Shown here: positions 11,976 through 22,965 of the stretch, piece after piece
Layout: each line of letters begins with the position of its first letter
Numbering within the stretch: position 1 is the first letter of the stretch
DNA from: Helicostylum pulchrum
Taxonomy: Eukaryota; Mucoromycota; Mucoromycetes; Mucorales; Mucoraceae
Direction of reading: 5' to 3'
Assembly: GCA_025677825.1 (NCBI GenBank)
Contig: JAIXMO010000067.1
Location: 1-64,000 of the forward strand
DNA length: 64,000 nt
The notes under the pieces: generated by a model
Databases searched by the model: none
What the model was told of the DNA's origin: nothing
The model's input: the letters and a program-made list of their open reading frames with translations, nothing else
Made by a program: the position numbers and the translations under genes

Positions 11976-12464
11976 CTTCCGATTGCACTTGATAAAGGTG
12001 CAGTGGCCAGATTATAAACCTTTATTTCCCTGTACAAAAAAATAAAATAAACTTTTATTTTTATTTTTTTCGTGTTTATTTCTCACACCACAAAGTGTAA
12101 CTTGGTTTTTATCGTGAGCAGTCTTTTTTTTTTTTCTGGGAAAAAGCTCAGTTACGCTTCTGAAACAAAGTTCGCAGAACATCTAGACACGCTCGCAGTG
12201 TTTACAAAATACGCCATTTTCTGCAAATAAATAAATAAATATATAAATAAATAAATAAATAAAAAAGCTTGGTGTAGCTTTTTGTTCAAAAAAGTGCTTC
12301 GAAAAAAAAAAAGTCTCATACGGTGTATGCCTCTTTCTTTTAAAAAAAAGTAAATGAACACATTCATATCGACTACAATGCCTCCAAAAAGAGTAGTAAA
12401 TGACAAAGAGGGATGGTGTTTTAACAGCTTTTTTTAAAGGGGCGCTATAAACCCCTCCAATGCG

Positions 12465-12496
<32 letters not shown>

Positions 12497-12540
12497 CTTC
12501 TTCTTTTTGTTGATAAATACATACATAAAAGAAGAAGGAA
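11976..12540. other. Intergenic, about 565 bases
   Basis: Holds polyadenylation-like AATAAAATAAA near 12041, an AATA-type microsatellite (12224-12266) and a 30-T tract (12467-12496) just before the UVRAG-like gene. No gene supported. Confidence 0.6.
12224..12266. repeat. AAAT tetranucleotide microsatellite
   Basis: Roughly ten AAAT units interrupted once by ATAT. Simple repeat in the spacer. Confidence 0.85.
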
Positions 12541-14875
12541 ATGACTGAAAACCAAGCTTCATTTGGACCGAGGCAGGTAATTTGAGCTTTTTTTTTTTCC
12601 TTTTCCTTTGTGCAAACACACTAGTAGTTTTTTTTTCTTTCAAAAAAAGTGATAACAAATAAAGCTAAAAAAAACCAAAACTTCAAACGATATATCAGCG
12701 TAGAATAAGACACATTCGATCAATAGCTTGTCGGAACATTGTATGGAGGGCAACAGAATCACAAGACACGCTGCAACCGTCTATAAAGCGTTCTCAAAGC
12801 TCAATATCTTTAGGTAATTCAACAACGACGGTAGAAGATTCTTCGTTAATGAAGGGAGCATATAAAAAGAGTCAACAGTTACAATTGCAAGGTTTACTAG
12901 ATGCGTTTATTACACTTCATACAGGAAATGAGCCCGAGTTCTATAAGAGTGAAATGATACCAAACACAATCAACCCAACGTTTCGTTCTTTAGCTACTCA
13001 TTTCGATTGGATGGATTGGTATGATGCAGCATCTAGTTTACTTGTTGTTCGATTATGGACGAGACATTCTATTCCTGAATCTGCGGGTCAACATACAGAA
13101 CCCGTTTTAGGATATCAGGACCAACCAACAACAAATCAAGATTTTCAACTCTTGTTAGAATGGCAAGTTGATTTAAACGCGTTATCATGGATAGCAAAGT
13201 CGGCAAGTATATAGAACTTTTTTTTTTTTTTTAAAGCTAACCGTTTCTTTTTTTTTTAGTTTGCTGATTTACCATACTCTTTTCCCGAGAATACTTTTTT
13301 ATTTGAATTAAAAGATGGCATTTATACAGCTCCGGATACAAAGACCCTTTTAACAAGTCATAGTAAAAGAGCAAGTGTGATGGAGTTGGATCAGTTTTTG
13401 GATAATGCAAGTATAAGTTCAGTGCAATCGAGCAAGGTAAGTAACAAAGAACACAAAGCAAAAAAACAATTCGATTAAATAATATGTGTCCTTTTTTAAA
13501 AAAAAAGAAGAAGCGATCTTATACATATAATAACATTATGAAGTAAGTTATTTTTTTATATACATGTTATGCAATACTTTTTTTTAACAATGTGCGCAGG
13601 TTAAATACAATAAAGGATTGTATATTTGATACACAAAGATCATCTGAAGAAGTCAGATTAAACATCCAAGATATCTTGGATCAAGAAGACCGAAGCTTTC
13701 GGTTAACGCGCGAACTGGGACACCGTAAAACGCAACTAATGGAAATGGAAGCGCAAGTGATGCAGCAAAAAAAGACGATTCAGTATAAACTAGAACGACT
13801 GAGATTAGAAAAGCAAAAGATCCAAGAGCGCAAAAGCCAAATAAACGAATCGATTGATAGATGCTGCACAAATATAGAAGATTTAAAAGAAAGTGAACAC
13901 GTATTAGAAAAGAATATAAAGATGAGACAAACTATCTTTCATACATTAAATAGAAGAAAGAAGGAATTGATTGCTGATTTATTTTCTATATACCCTATTG
14001 AACAGGTAATTCTTTTTTTTCTTTTATTTATATATATTTTTTGCTTTTGTACCATTGTTGATATAAAGAAATAAGTCCTATGATGATTCACAACAGTTTC
14101 GTATTCGCGGTATACATCTACCCAACTCCATCTATGAAGGTCAAAACGATGAGCTGATCGCCACCGCCTTGGGGTTTACCGCTCATTTGGTTTCCATGTT
14201 GGCTTTTTACCTTGAAATACCCCTAAGATATCCAACCGTACCGATGGGTTCCCGAGCTACCATTACCGATGTAGTGTCTTTAATAAGTGGTTCCAGAGAG
14301 TACGTATAAAATGTACTTTTTTTTTTTTTTTTTTTTTTTTTGGTATTAATTTCCTTTATGTAGTTTTCCGCTGTATGCGAAAGGTGTTGATCGATACCGT
14401 TTTGAGTTTGGCGTATTTCTACTGAATAAGAATATTGAGCAGGTAAATTACGGGTATTAAGGTACTCATAACAGAACTAAATAACCACTCTATCTATATA
14501 TAGCTAATGAACGCGTACGGGCTTATTGTGATGGATCTAAGACATACACTACCGAATATTCATTACTTTATTCAAGCTATTCTTACGACATCGGTTACAT
14601 CTAGTCCTACGTCAATGTCAGTGTTATCTATTTCGTCTTATGTTAACGGAGCTCGTAATAATAGCGAAGAACGCCCGATTCGTCAAGATCATAACCACTT
14701 AACTTTACAACCTACTCATCCTCCATCTCCTTCAATCTCACTTCATTCCATCACTAATCACTCTCCTAAATCCTCTATAAATTATCCATCGGCAGCTTTT
14801 TTAAATATGCCTCAACCTATGGCTGCTCCTGCCATATTAGATACTATCACTACTTCTTCCAGTCGACACTCTTAA
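12541..14875 (+). CDS. VPS38: UVRAG/Vps38-like subunit of the class III PI3-kinase complex II
   Basis: Eight exons (12541-12576, 12699-13202, 13260-13436, 13508-13542, 13600-14005, 14076-14299, 14364-14442, 14504-14875) give 610 residues. The family partners Vps34-Vps15-Beclin1 in endosomal sorting and autophagosome maturation. Seen: an N-terminal basic RRIRHIRSIACRN like UVRAG; a C2-type region with NPTF; a long coiled coil (about residues 275-360, many Glu/Lys/Gln heptads); then the highly typical C-terminal domain IRGIHLPNSIYEGQNDELI, LGFTAHLVSMLAFYLEIPL, RYPTVPMGSRA, FPLYAKGVDRYRFEFGVFLL and DLRHTLPNIHYFI, and a Ser/Pro tail. Intron 2 uses a GC-AG donor (GCAAGT at 13203); reading GT instead would break the frame. 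The acceptors at 13507 and 14075 have in-frame alternatives. Confidence 0.9.
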
Positions 14876-15010
14876 ATATATATATATTTTTGCGGCGTTT
14901 ATAAAAAAAAAAAAAAATGTTTTTTTCATTTAAATAAGTGGTGGGGGAGGGGGGTGGTTGACAGTTTTTTTCTTTTTCTTTTTCTTTTTTTTTAAAAATA
15001 ATAACAAAAA

Positions 15011-16334
15011 ATGGTTAACGTTGGTATTGTTGGTATTGGTCTTGTTGGAAGCGAGTTAGTTTCTCAAATCTTAAAATCATCCGTCAGCAAAGCATTTAAA
15101 GTGGTTGGTTTAACCACGTCTCAAAAGATGATTGTATCTGATCAAGATTACACAACTTTATCTGTTGCCGATCAAGATAACCTTCGTTCTATTGTTAACA
15201 GCACGGGTACTGCCACCAACCTTGATCAATTTGCTCAATACCTTTCCAAGTCTACAGAACATTCCATTATTGTGGATTGTACTGCCTCTGAACAAGTCGC
15301 AGCTCTTTACCCTGCCTGGCTTCGTCTTGGCCTTAGTGTGGTAACACCAAACAAAAAGGCATTTTCTAGCTCGATGGAGCTCTTTAAGGAAATTCAAGAT
15401 CTTGCTGTAAACACAAGTACCACCAAGCACGGCAGAACTCCTTTAATCTATCACGAGACAACTGTCGGTGCTGGTTTACCTGTTTTATCTACTTTAACTG
15501 ACTTTGTTAAAACTGGTGATGAAATCATCAAGATTGAAGGTATCTTTTCTGGTACTTTAAGTTATCTTTTTAATAACTTTTCTACCTTGACTGGTACCGG
15601 TGCTGCTCCTAAACCCTTTTCTGAAACTGTTAGTATTGCAAAGGATTTAGGGTATACCGAACCTGACCCAAGAGACGATTTAAACGGTATGGACGTTGCA
15701 CGTAAGGTAATGTGTTTATTGAGACCGTGACAAAATACGTACATAGAACTGATTGTTGTTGTTTGACTAGGTCACTATTTGTGGTAGATTAGCTGGTGTT
15801 GAATTAGACCTGTCAACTCTCCCTGTTGAAAACATTGTGCCTGAAGCTCTTCAATCCATTGCTTCTACTGATGAATTCATGTCCAAGTTACCTGAATTTG
15901 ATGATCATTTCGCTAAATTAAACAGCGAAGCTTTAAGTGAAGGACAAGTACTTCGTTATGTTGGTTTAGTTGATGTTAAAGGTGGTCAAAGCAGTGTTAA
16001 ATTAGCAAAGTACGATTATTATTTTTTTTTAAATATTTCCTTTTTTTTTTTAAACAAGTCTATTCCTTTTTTTTTATTTATTTTAGGTACCCTGCTACTC
16101 ATCCTTTTGCCTCTCTTCAAGGTAGTGACAACATTATCAAGTTTACTACAAAGTATTTCCCCAACGGTGTTATTATTCAGGTAAAATAATATAAAATACA
16201 AAATGAGAAATGGTAATTAATATACATGGTATTTTTTTTAAAAAAAAAAGGGTGCTGGTGCCGGTGCTGCCGTCACTGCCTATGGTATTTTCACTGATCT
16301 TCTCAAGATCCAAGAACGTGCTGAAGGATTTTAA
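15011..16334 (+). CDS. HOM6: Homoserine dehydrogenase
   Basis: Four exons (15011-15706, 15771-16009, 16087-16180, 16251-16334) give 370 residues, near the 359 of yeast Hom6. The enzyme reduces aspartate semialdehyde to homoserine with NAD(P)H, feeding threonine, methionine and isoleucine synthesis. Visible: the Rossmann motif GIVGIGLVGSEL (residues 5-16), VTPNKKAFSS, the substrate-site block GAGLPVLSTL, IFSGTLSYLFNNF, LGYTEPDPRDDLNGMDVARK (very conserved) and the C-terminal GAGAGAAVTAYGIFTDLLKI. No ACT domain and no fused aspartokinase, as usual in fungi. The stop lies 60 bases from the stop of the convergent Rho gene. Confidence 0.95.
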
Positions 16335-16394
16335 AAAGGAAAAAGAAAGAAGTAAAAAAAAAGGAAATATATAATAAAAGGGTTTCTTCTGCCT

Positions 16395-17211
16395 TTAGAG
16401 TATAACACATTTTGATTTAGAAGCATGTACTTTTTTCAACTTGACTAGATTTGTAACAAAAAAGATTATTATAAAAACGAATGATATTATACTTGTGTTT
16501 TTATCTGTTACCTGAAAGTGCTACTTTAGCTGATTGTTCAAAGCATTCTCTTACACCTCGCTTTTGCTTTGCAGAACATTCCAAGTATCTGATTGCATTT
16601 ATACTTTTAGCCATTTCTAAGCCCTTTTTTTTAAAAAAGAAATTAATATAAGGTTCTCTTTGTTTGTTAAAATTCACTTTTTTGCTAAAACTCCCCTCCC
16701 CCCTTTTTATTTTAAAACTTACTTCTTCGTATAAAATAGTGTTCCGCTTTTCTTGTCTTAAATCACACTTGAGTGCCACCAGCACAAACTTTGCGTTTCC
16801 ACTATACTCCAAGACTTCTTCCATCCATTTATCTTGTATGTTCTGTAACGAATCTCGGTTATCAATGGAGAAGCATAATAAAAAGACATGCGTATCCTCG
16901 TACGATAATAAGCGAATCCTATCAAACTCTTCTTGCCCAGCTGTGTCCCATAAAGACAATTCGATTGTTTGGTTATCAATTGTAATATCTTGTACGTAGT
17001 TTTCGAAAACAGTTGGTTCATAAATCTATTTAGGCTATTAAAAAGAGTGGAGAGGTTTTTTTTTTTGCATAAATGTTTATTTGTGTACCTGAGGAAAATA
17101 ATCTCGGGTAAAAACACTTAATAATGAGGTTTTGCCACAGGCTCCGTCACCACAGACAACTAGTTTTCGAGAAACTGATAGAATATCACTTGATTTACCA
17201 CACAAAGGCAT
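16395..17211 (-). CDS. RHO3: Rho-family GTPase, Rho3 type
   Basis: Four exons (17089-17211, 16723-17025, 16512-16623, 16395-16444) give 195 residues. Rho3 proteins control polarised exocytosis and actin at growing tips. Visible: the P-loop GDGACGKT (residues about 19-26), effector loop [30 protein letters not shown], the nucleotide-specific LVALKCDLR in place of the usual TKxD (typical of Rho3) and [10 protein letters not shown]. The last 50-base exon adds a basic stretch and ends SKCVIL, a CaaX box with Leu last, predicting geranylgeranylation; it is easy to miss because the previous exon would otherwise read straight to a stop. Promoter shared with the PUB1-like gene. Confidence 0.9.
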
Positions 17212-17631
17212 TTTTTTTTACGACACAAAAATAAAGAAAAGGAAGAAAGAAAATACAAATAAATAAATATATTTATATTTTTTTTTCTGCTTCCGCACTT
17301 TTTTTTTTGCGGTGAATCTATGTCATCATATTAGTATAACCTCTTTTTTTGGCTGTTGTTGTTAGTGTCAAGTAAAACGTTGATTTTGCCAAGATCATAA
17401 TTGTAATTTCTTTATAAACTATAAATAGTACTTTTTTATATTCTACAATAAAAAAAAAGCTCTGTTCTTTTTTCCCTTTATACATATATTCTGGCCAATT
17501 ATCAACCATTAGGCTTGAACTACCGCTAATTTGATGACGAGGCTTCTTTCAAACAACAAAGAAGAAAGGCAGAAGAAAAAAAAAAAAAATGCTTTTTTAA
17601 CCTTTTTTAGCTTTGTTATTACTTCTAAAAA
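17212..17631. other. Divergent promoter between RHO3 and PUB1 genes
   Basis: 420 bases, A/T tracts and purine-rich blocks. No gene seen. Confidence 0.5.
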
Positions 17632-19129
17632 ATGTCTACTACTAATACTATCTATGTCGGCAACCTTGACCAAAGGTAAATACACAATAATTGATATGTA
17701 ACAAGTCCTGTTTTCCTAACCCCCCTTTTTTTTTACGTGTAGAGTAACTGATACCATGTTACTTGAATACTTTTCTCCTATGGGTACAGTTTCTAACATC
17801 AAGATTGTTGCTGTAAGTTTTTCTTTCTTTTCTTTTCAACTCTTGTAAAAAAGGTTAATTAAATATTTTTGGGTTTTATAGATGCATAGAAATGGTCCTT
17901 TCGTAAGTGTCAATCTACATTCATATAATTTTTGTCGAGTGTGTACCTAATTTTTTTTTCTTTTATCATCACTTAGCCCAGTGTTAACTACGGTTTCGTT
18001 GAATATGTCGAACCTCAAGCCGCTGATAGAGCTATTCAAGAATTAAACTGTTGTAAAGTTTTAGACTATGTAAGTTACAAAAAAAAAAAAAAAAAAAAAA
18101 GTTAGGGGTCAAAAAAATTTTATACTGAAAATTTTTCGTTTATGAATCTAGGAGATCAAAGTTAATTGGGCTCAACAAGGTCAACAACTTACAAAGGAAG
18201 AAGCACCTAGTCATTACCAAATCTTCATTGGTGATCTTGCTCCCGAGATTACTGATGATTTATTAACTCAAGCTTTTGGTGTTTTCGGTACTATGGTGTA
18301 AGTTTTTTTGGTTTTTTTTTTCTGGCGTGATATTTAACATCAAATTGTATAGAAATGCTCATGTTATGAGAGATACAATGTCCGGTAACTCTAGAGGTTT
18401 CGGTTTCGTTGCTTTCCGTGAGAAGGCTGATGCTGATCAAGCTATTGCTTCCATGAATGGTGAGTTATTAGGCTCTCGTAACATTCGTGTTAACTGGGCC
18501 ACTCAAAAGAGTCAATCTGATACTCCTCCTCCTCGTCCCGGACAACAACTTCCTTATGAAACCGTTCTTCAACAAACACCTAATTATGTCACTAGCGTTT
18601 ATGTTGGTAACTTACCACCCAACACCACTGGTAAATTGAAAAGAGAGAGAGAGAGAGAGAGAGAGAGATGAATAATTAAACGTTATTTTTTATTGTAGAT
18701 AATGATTTATTGCAACCTTTCCAAAGATTTGGATTTATTCAAGAAGTCAAGTTGCAAGCTGATAGAGGTTTTGCATTTGTCAAGTAAGTTTTTATATAGA
18801 GAGTGAGAGTGAATGAGAGAGTGAATTAGGAGCTAATATCGATTTGTATAGGTTGGATACTCATCAAAACGCTGCCAACTCCATTGTTCACTTACAAGGT
18901 ATGAACATCAATGGTCGTGAGGCAAAGGTAAGATATTTTTTAAAAAGTACAAAGGGGGGAAAATTAATTTTTTTATTACTAGTTATCTTGGGGTAAGGAT
19001 CGTGCACCTTCTGGTTATCAATCTGGTTACAACAACACCGGCTATAACAATGGACAACAACAACAACAACAACAACAGCAACAACAACAACGTCCACAAA
19101 GCAACAACTGGCGTCAAGATAGAAACTAA
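17632..19129 (+). CDS. PUB1: Three-RRM RNA-binding protein, Pub1/TIA-1 family
   Basis: Nine exons (17632-17675, 17743-17812, 17882-17902, 17977-18069, 18152-18297, 18353-18630, 18699-18783, 18852-18927, 18983-19129) give 319 residues. The family binds U-rich and poly(A) RNA, stabilises mRNAs and joins stress granules. RRM1 starts at TIYVGNL (residue 6), with RNP1 as NYGFVEY; RRM2 about 98-175 (QIFIGDL, RGFGFVAF); RRM3 about 206-280 (SVYVGNL, RGFAFVKL). The tail is Gly/Tyr/Asn and then 12 consecutive Gln. Exon 3 is a 21-base microexon coding seven residues; skipping it would keep the frame. An intron carries a long GA repeat at its 5' end. U-rich introns make self-regulation plausible, but that is inference. 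Confidence 0.93.
18642..18668 (+). repeat. GA dinucleotide repeat in a PUB1 intron
   Basis: About 13 GA units starting some 11 bases after the donor at 18631. Confidence 0.9.
19055..19090 (+). repeat. CAA repeat coding 12 glutamines
   Basis: Twelve Gln codons (CAA with one CAG) in the low-complexity tail of the PUB1-like protein. Confidence 0.9.
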
Positions 19130-19600
19130 TTTTTTTTTTGTTTTAAAAAAATGTCCTTTTCCCTTTTTTTCTCTGCTATATACAATATATATTTAATGTA
19201 CTATAGTATTGTTTCCTTTTTTTTTATATAATTCTTTTTTCTTTTTTTCATATATTATCAACTTAAACAAAATCAAAAACGAACATCATGACATCCTTCT
19301 TCTTCCTCCTCTTTCTCCTCTCCCCCCATTTTTTTCTTTCTTTTTTTTAAAATATCCCATTTTCAATTTTGCTTTCTTATAAAATATATACACAATGCAT
19401 TTTTTTAAAAAAAAAATCATGGTTTGAAATACAGAGCGGAATTATGACTGGCTTAAAAAGTAGTACGCATAAAAAAAATATCAGGAATTGTAATGCGTAA
19501 GAAAACAGTGTATAATATCGATGCCATTAGAAGAAAAAATTACATCATTTGAGTTTAACCTGCTCTAATGGCAAGATAGATTTCTTCTTTTCTTTTTTAT
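19130..19600. other. Intergenic, 3' flank of PUB1
   Basis: Very T-rich, with a TTCTTCC-type pyrimidine block near 19290-19340. No gene supported. Confidence 0.5.
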
Positions 19601-19771
19601 AGATTGGTGGTATTGCTAGCCGACTTTTGTAAATACACCATCGACAAACAAGACGTAATAGCAGTATTAGCCATACAGGCAGTTGGTAATTCTATAATCA
19701 ACACAAAACTCTGTACATTTCTTCTCATTATGTCTATACTTTATGACAGAATAAATATTTACATCACATGA
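19601..19771 (+). pseudogene. Coding-like fragment without start, probable gene remnant
   Basis: An open frame of 56 codons directly after a TATAG acceptor-like site. It has ordinary amino-acid composition (LADFCKYTIDKQDVIAVL, then IQAVGNSIINTKLC) and ends in TGA. There is no ATG or upstream exon that I can join. Its content resembles the middle of the decayed gene family described for 20175-21579, so I read it as another piece of the same kind of debris. Low confidence. Confidence 0.3.
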
Positions 19772-20174
19772 GCAAATAAACGCCCATTTTATCTTTTTTT
19801 AAAGAAAAATCTTTCTCCCACTCTTCTTCTTTTTATTGTACAAACCAATACTGTTCTTCTTGGAGAAAGTGAGAGCGACGATTCCTAGCCTCTAGACTAT
19901 CAAGGATGACATCTTATTAGCGTAAACGCGATTCGTAAAGGTAACTAAAAAGTAATATATCACACTCTTTTATTCGACCGTGAAAATTGAACCGTGTATT
20001 TTTTGTAGGTATAACAAACAGGAAGCTTTTTTCTTTGGCAAGGAAAAAAAAAAAAAAAAAAAAAAAAGACTTTTTGAAAAAGTCATGTCTGTAAATACAA
20101 GGAAATAGAAACCCTTCCTCAACTTCCCGCAAAATGGTACTTACGAAAACAAGAAAACATACCATCAAAAAGAG
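19772..20174. other. Intergenic spacer before the decayed gene
   Basis: About 400 bases with an A tract of about 26 bases near 20042-20067. Several short stop-rich frames; nothing assigned. Confidence 0.45.
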
Positions 20175-21579
20175 ATGAAACGGCTGCGTAAAAAAGAAGA
20201 AAATATAAAAGAAAGAATACAGAAGATAAGGATCGAACAGTATTCTTTTTTAGAAGAACGTTTAGAAGAAAAGGTTGTACCGTCCTCCAGCTCAAAACAG
20301 CCAAAAGACACTACCACAAATACCGAGACGTTTATTTTCACAGAAGCTCAAAAACTACACAAGTTGAAGCCAGAAGAAAGATGTCGAATGGTAGCAGGCC
20401 TTTCAGGCATTGTCAATTTAACGAGTGACAGAGGTACTAGCCAAGAATCTTTGTTTTCAAGTGAAGTTTGGGGATTAAATTAAATCTGATCTTCTGAAAA
20501 AATACAAAGTAACGACCTTGCATCCTTTATTATATAACATAATAATTCAAGTGTCGGCACACTCTACCCGCTTGCCCACCCATTTACCTGCAAATCGAAA
20601 GAAGATTTGAAGAAGAATGGACTGATATCGTCAGAAAATGTTTAGAGCAGAAAGACCTTTTTCCAGGAAGAAAATATTTGGACAGAGTCTGTGGTTTGGA
20701 ATCCACTACAAAGTACGATTACAATAACTTCAAATTCTTCGAATGTATCCTTGATTGTATTCAGAACAATCAACATGTTCTGAATCCTTCTTACAAAAAA
20801 ACATTCCAGAAGGGGACTTTACTTTTACAATTTGGATGTCACTTTTCAAACGTTTATTCGACAAGAATAAATCCCTAACCGTAAACGGCTCAGTTCCACT
20901 CAAAAAAAAAAAAAAAGATTTTGAATGTGGGGTGTTTCTGATACTGAAACAGGCGTGCTCATTGGAATACCAATGATCGCAAGATGCGTTCAAAGACTCG
21001 ACTAGCGAAAAGTCCTACATTTACGGAGGTAATAATAGCAGCAAACTCATTGGATTCAAAATTGATCTGAGATTTATACTGGATTTTGAAGATCAAGAGT
21101 TTGATCTTTGCGAGTTGGAGTGCGCTCTTCCAGATGCTGATACTGACAAGAAGTGCGATGATTTCGGCAAATTAATCAGAGAAGGAAAGACAAACACTAT
21201 CAGTTTGCACGACATTACAGATAACTTCCCAATCATACACACTTGGATCATTCAGGCCTGTGGTCTTCAGCTCGATGTATCAACAGTCGTATATATTGAT
21301 AATGATTTGTTCGTAGTAGTACCTCAATTCAGTATCGAATATCCGACTGAAATTAGTCACCTAGAATTCTTTATCGACAGTATAAAGAATTTGTTTACGT
21401 TTCGAGAGGATATCGAATCACTTGCTCGTTCATCATTATTGACTTTACGCCGTGCTCGCGATGGTCGTAATAAACAAACTTTCCGGTTATCCCCCCCCCC
21501 CCCTCGCACTCTTGTGGCTCCTCCTACTTGTGGAAAAATACTTTTAGAATTTGACACGGAAAAATTAATAAAACAGTAG
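20175..21579 (+). pseudogene. Decayed gene of a multicopy Mucoromycota-type family
   Basis: Protein-like sequence runs through the region but jumps frame several times. Frame 1, 20175-20483, has a Lys/Glu-rich start and then RMVAGLSGIVNLTSDRG before a TAA. A second frame from about 20586 reads EEEWTDIVRKCLEQKDLF and continues to an A7 run near 20800, where the frame shifts. It shifts again around the A14 run near 20905 and near 21000, and the final open part (from about 21000 to TAG at 21579) reads FGKLIREGKTNTISLHDI and later LDVSTVVYIDNDLFVVVPQF. I remember many-copy Mucoromycota proteins with similar GKLIREGK and LSGI-DL motifs, of unknown function; this is recall, not a search. Introns could explain a shift or two but not all, since good donor/acceptor pairs are absent. 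Confidence 0.5.
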
Positions 21580-21920
21580 GAATAAGATTAAAGGTGCATG
21601 GTGGTGATACTAATAGCGGCGTTTAGTTTTTATTATTATTATCTTTCCTGTTTTCATTAAATATTATTATGTTGTCATTTGGAATAAGCATCAAAAAGAA
21701 AAGAAAAAACTTGTTCATCATTTTTATTTATACACAATATCATACTTTATATATGTATATAGTTCGTTTTATAAGGGCTTATCGTAACTCCTTGTTTGTT
21801 TTTACAAGTCGCAAGAACTAAATGAGCTTTTTCCAATTTTTTTGGGGGCTTGGTGAAGCTTTTTTTTTACTATAAAAAAAGAAGAATATATATTCCACCA
21901 AAAAAATAAAATTAAATAAA
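21580..21920. other. Spacer and promoter region
   Basis: Intergenic stretch with T tracts, ending in a TATA box and A-rich leader for the gene at 21921. Confidence 0.45.
21871..21878 (+). promoter_or_regulatory. TATA box of the small secreted-protein gene
   Basis: TATAAAAA, 50 bases before the ATG at 21921; the leader between them is A-rich, as in other genes of the window. Confidence 0.45.
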
Positions 21921-22348
21921 ATGAAGCTCTTTTACTTGTGTATAATACTATCTAGTTTCTACAGACTTTCACAATCATTTGTACCAGTCTGCTACACTCC
22001 CCAAATTGAATGCCCTCGGTTTTGTTACATAAAATCCAAGGCATTTGTCCCGAATCAAAAAGGCGTCAGCCAAGAGGTGCAAGAAAGAGCTCAAATAATA
22101 TGGGAAGTGTAAGATATACATACGCTATGAAATCAGGCGAAATCTTTTTCTCTAGCAAAACGCTTTGCGAGGAAGATGATTTTTGCTTTAAAGCGGATAT
22201 AAACTATAGCGGAGCGATTATTAGTTTGGATTTTACTTATTCTCTTACGTTTAGAATTAGTAACCAGAATTTTAAACGCTTATGTGATCCGCACGGAGAG
22301 TCGTATTGCTGCTGTGATGGGATTAGAACCGATGGTGTAACATGGTAG
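21921..22348 (+). CDS. Small secreted cysteine-rich protein
   Basis: Two exons (21921-22108 and 22156-22348) joined across a 47-base intron (GTAAGA...CTCTAG) give 126 residues. The N-terminus MKLFYLCIILSSFYRLSQS is a clear signal peptide. The mature chain of about 107 residues holds nine Cys (CYTP, ECPRFCY, LCEEDDFCF, RLCDP and a CCC triplet near the C-terminus). There is no membrane span and no motif I know. Splicing is needed: without it the first frame stops at 22110, just after the donor, and the second frame has no signal peptide. A TATA box lies 50 bases upstream. It fits the broad class of fungal small secreted proteins (effector-like, cell-wall or antimicrobial), but no specific activity can be claimed. 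Confidence 0.65.
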
Positions 22349-22965
22349 TCTTGTTTTCTTTTTTATAATGAATAAACAAAACACGTCTTTCAAATCCCTC
22401 AAATATTGATTATATTATAAATGCATTGTCAGTTACACCGATTGTGGCTGAATGATGGAGTAAACAGACCGATTTAGTAGAAATGACTAATGATTTCTAA
22501 GCTAAAAAAAATATGACACATCCTTGTACTGTATAATACCCTTTTTATATACATATATCCTTACAGCATTTAAAAGGTATTAAGTTTAACCAGTATTAAT
22601 TGAATGGTCCCCCTTTTTTCTATTAAAAAAGAGAAACTCAAAAAAAAGATAATAAGGGTGATTTTAAAAAAAAAAAGCTTTCTGCTAAGATTCCGAAAAA
22701 GGGATGTGGGAGTTTATAATTAAACTTTAAAAAATACCAGTTGCATGAACAGTTTTTTTTTTACTAAAGACAAGACTATATGTATAGATGTATCAATGGT
22801 TAGCTTTTTATTTTAGCAATAGAGAAAGGCAAATAGAATATATCATAAAATAGTAGATATATAAAAATGAATTGATGTGTATACAGAAGCTAATTTTCTT
22901 TTAGAAAAAATAAAAAAGAAAAAGAAAGAGGAATAGAAATAAAAAAAAAGATATACACACACACA
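22349..22965. other. Intergenic, about 615 bases
   Basis: Spacer between two converging 3' ends, AT-rich, with a CA-type short repeat near 22957. No gene seen. Confidence 0.55.

Noticed and set aside
12379..12438. Short frame MPPKRVVNDKEG ending in a T-run
   Set aside because: No continuation by splicing and it sits just upstream of the well-supported UVRAG-like start at 12541.
22010..22348. Unspliced 112-codon frame starting MPSVLL
   Set aside because: The spliced model with a signal peptide explains the same cysteines and uses a good donor and acceptor.
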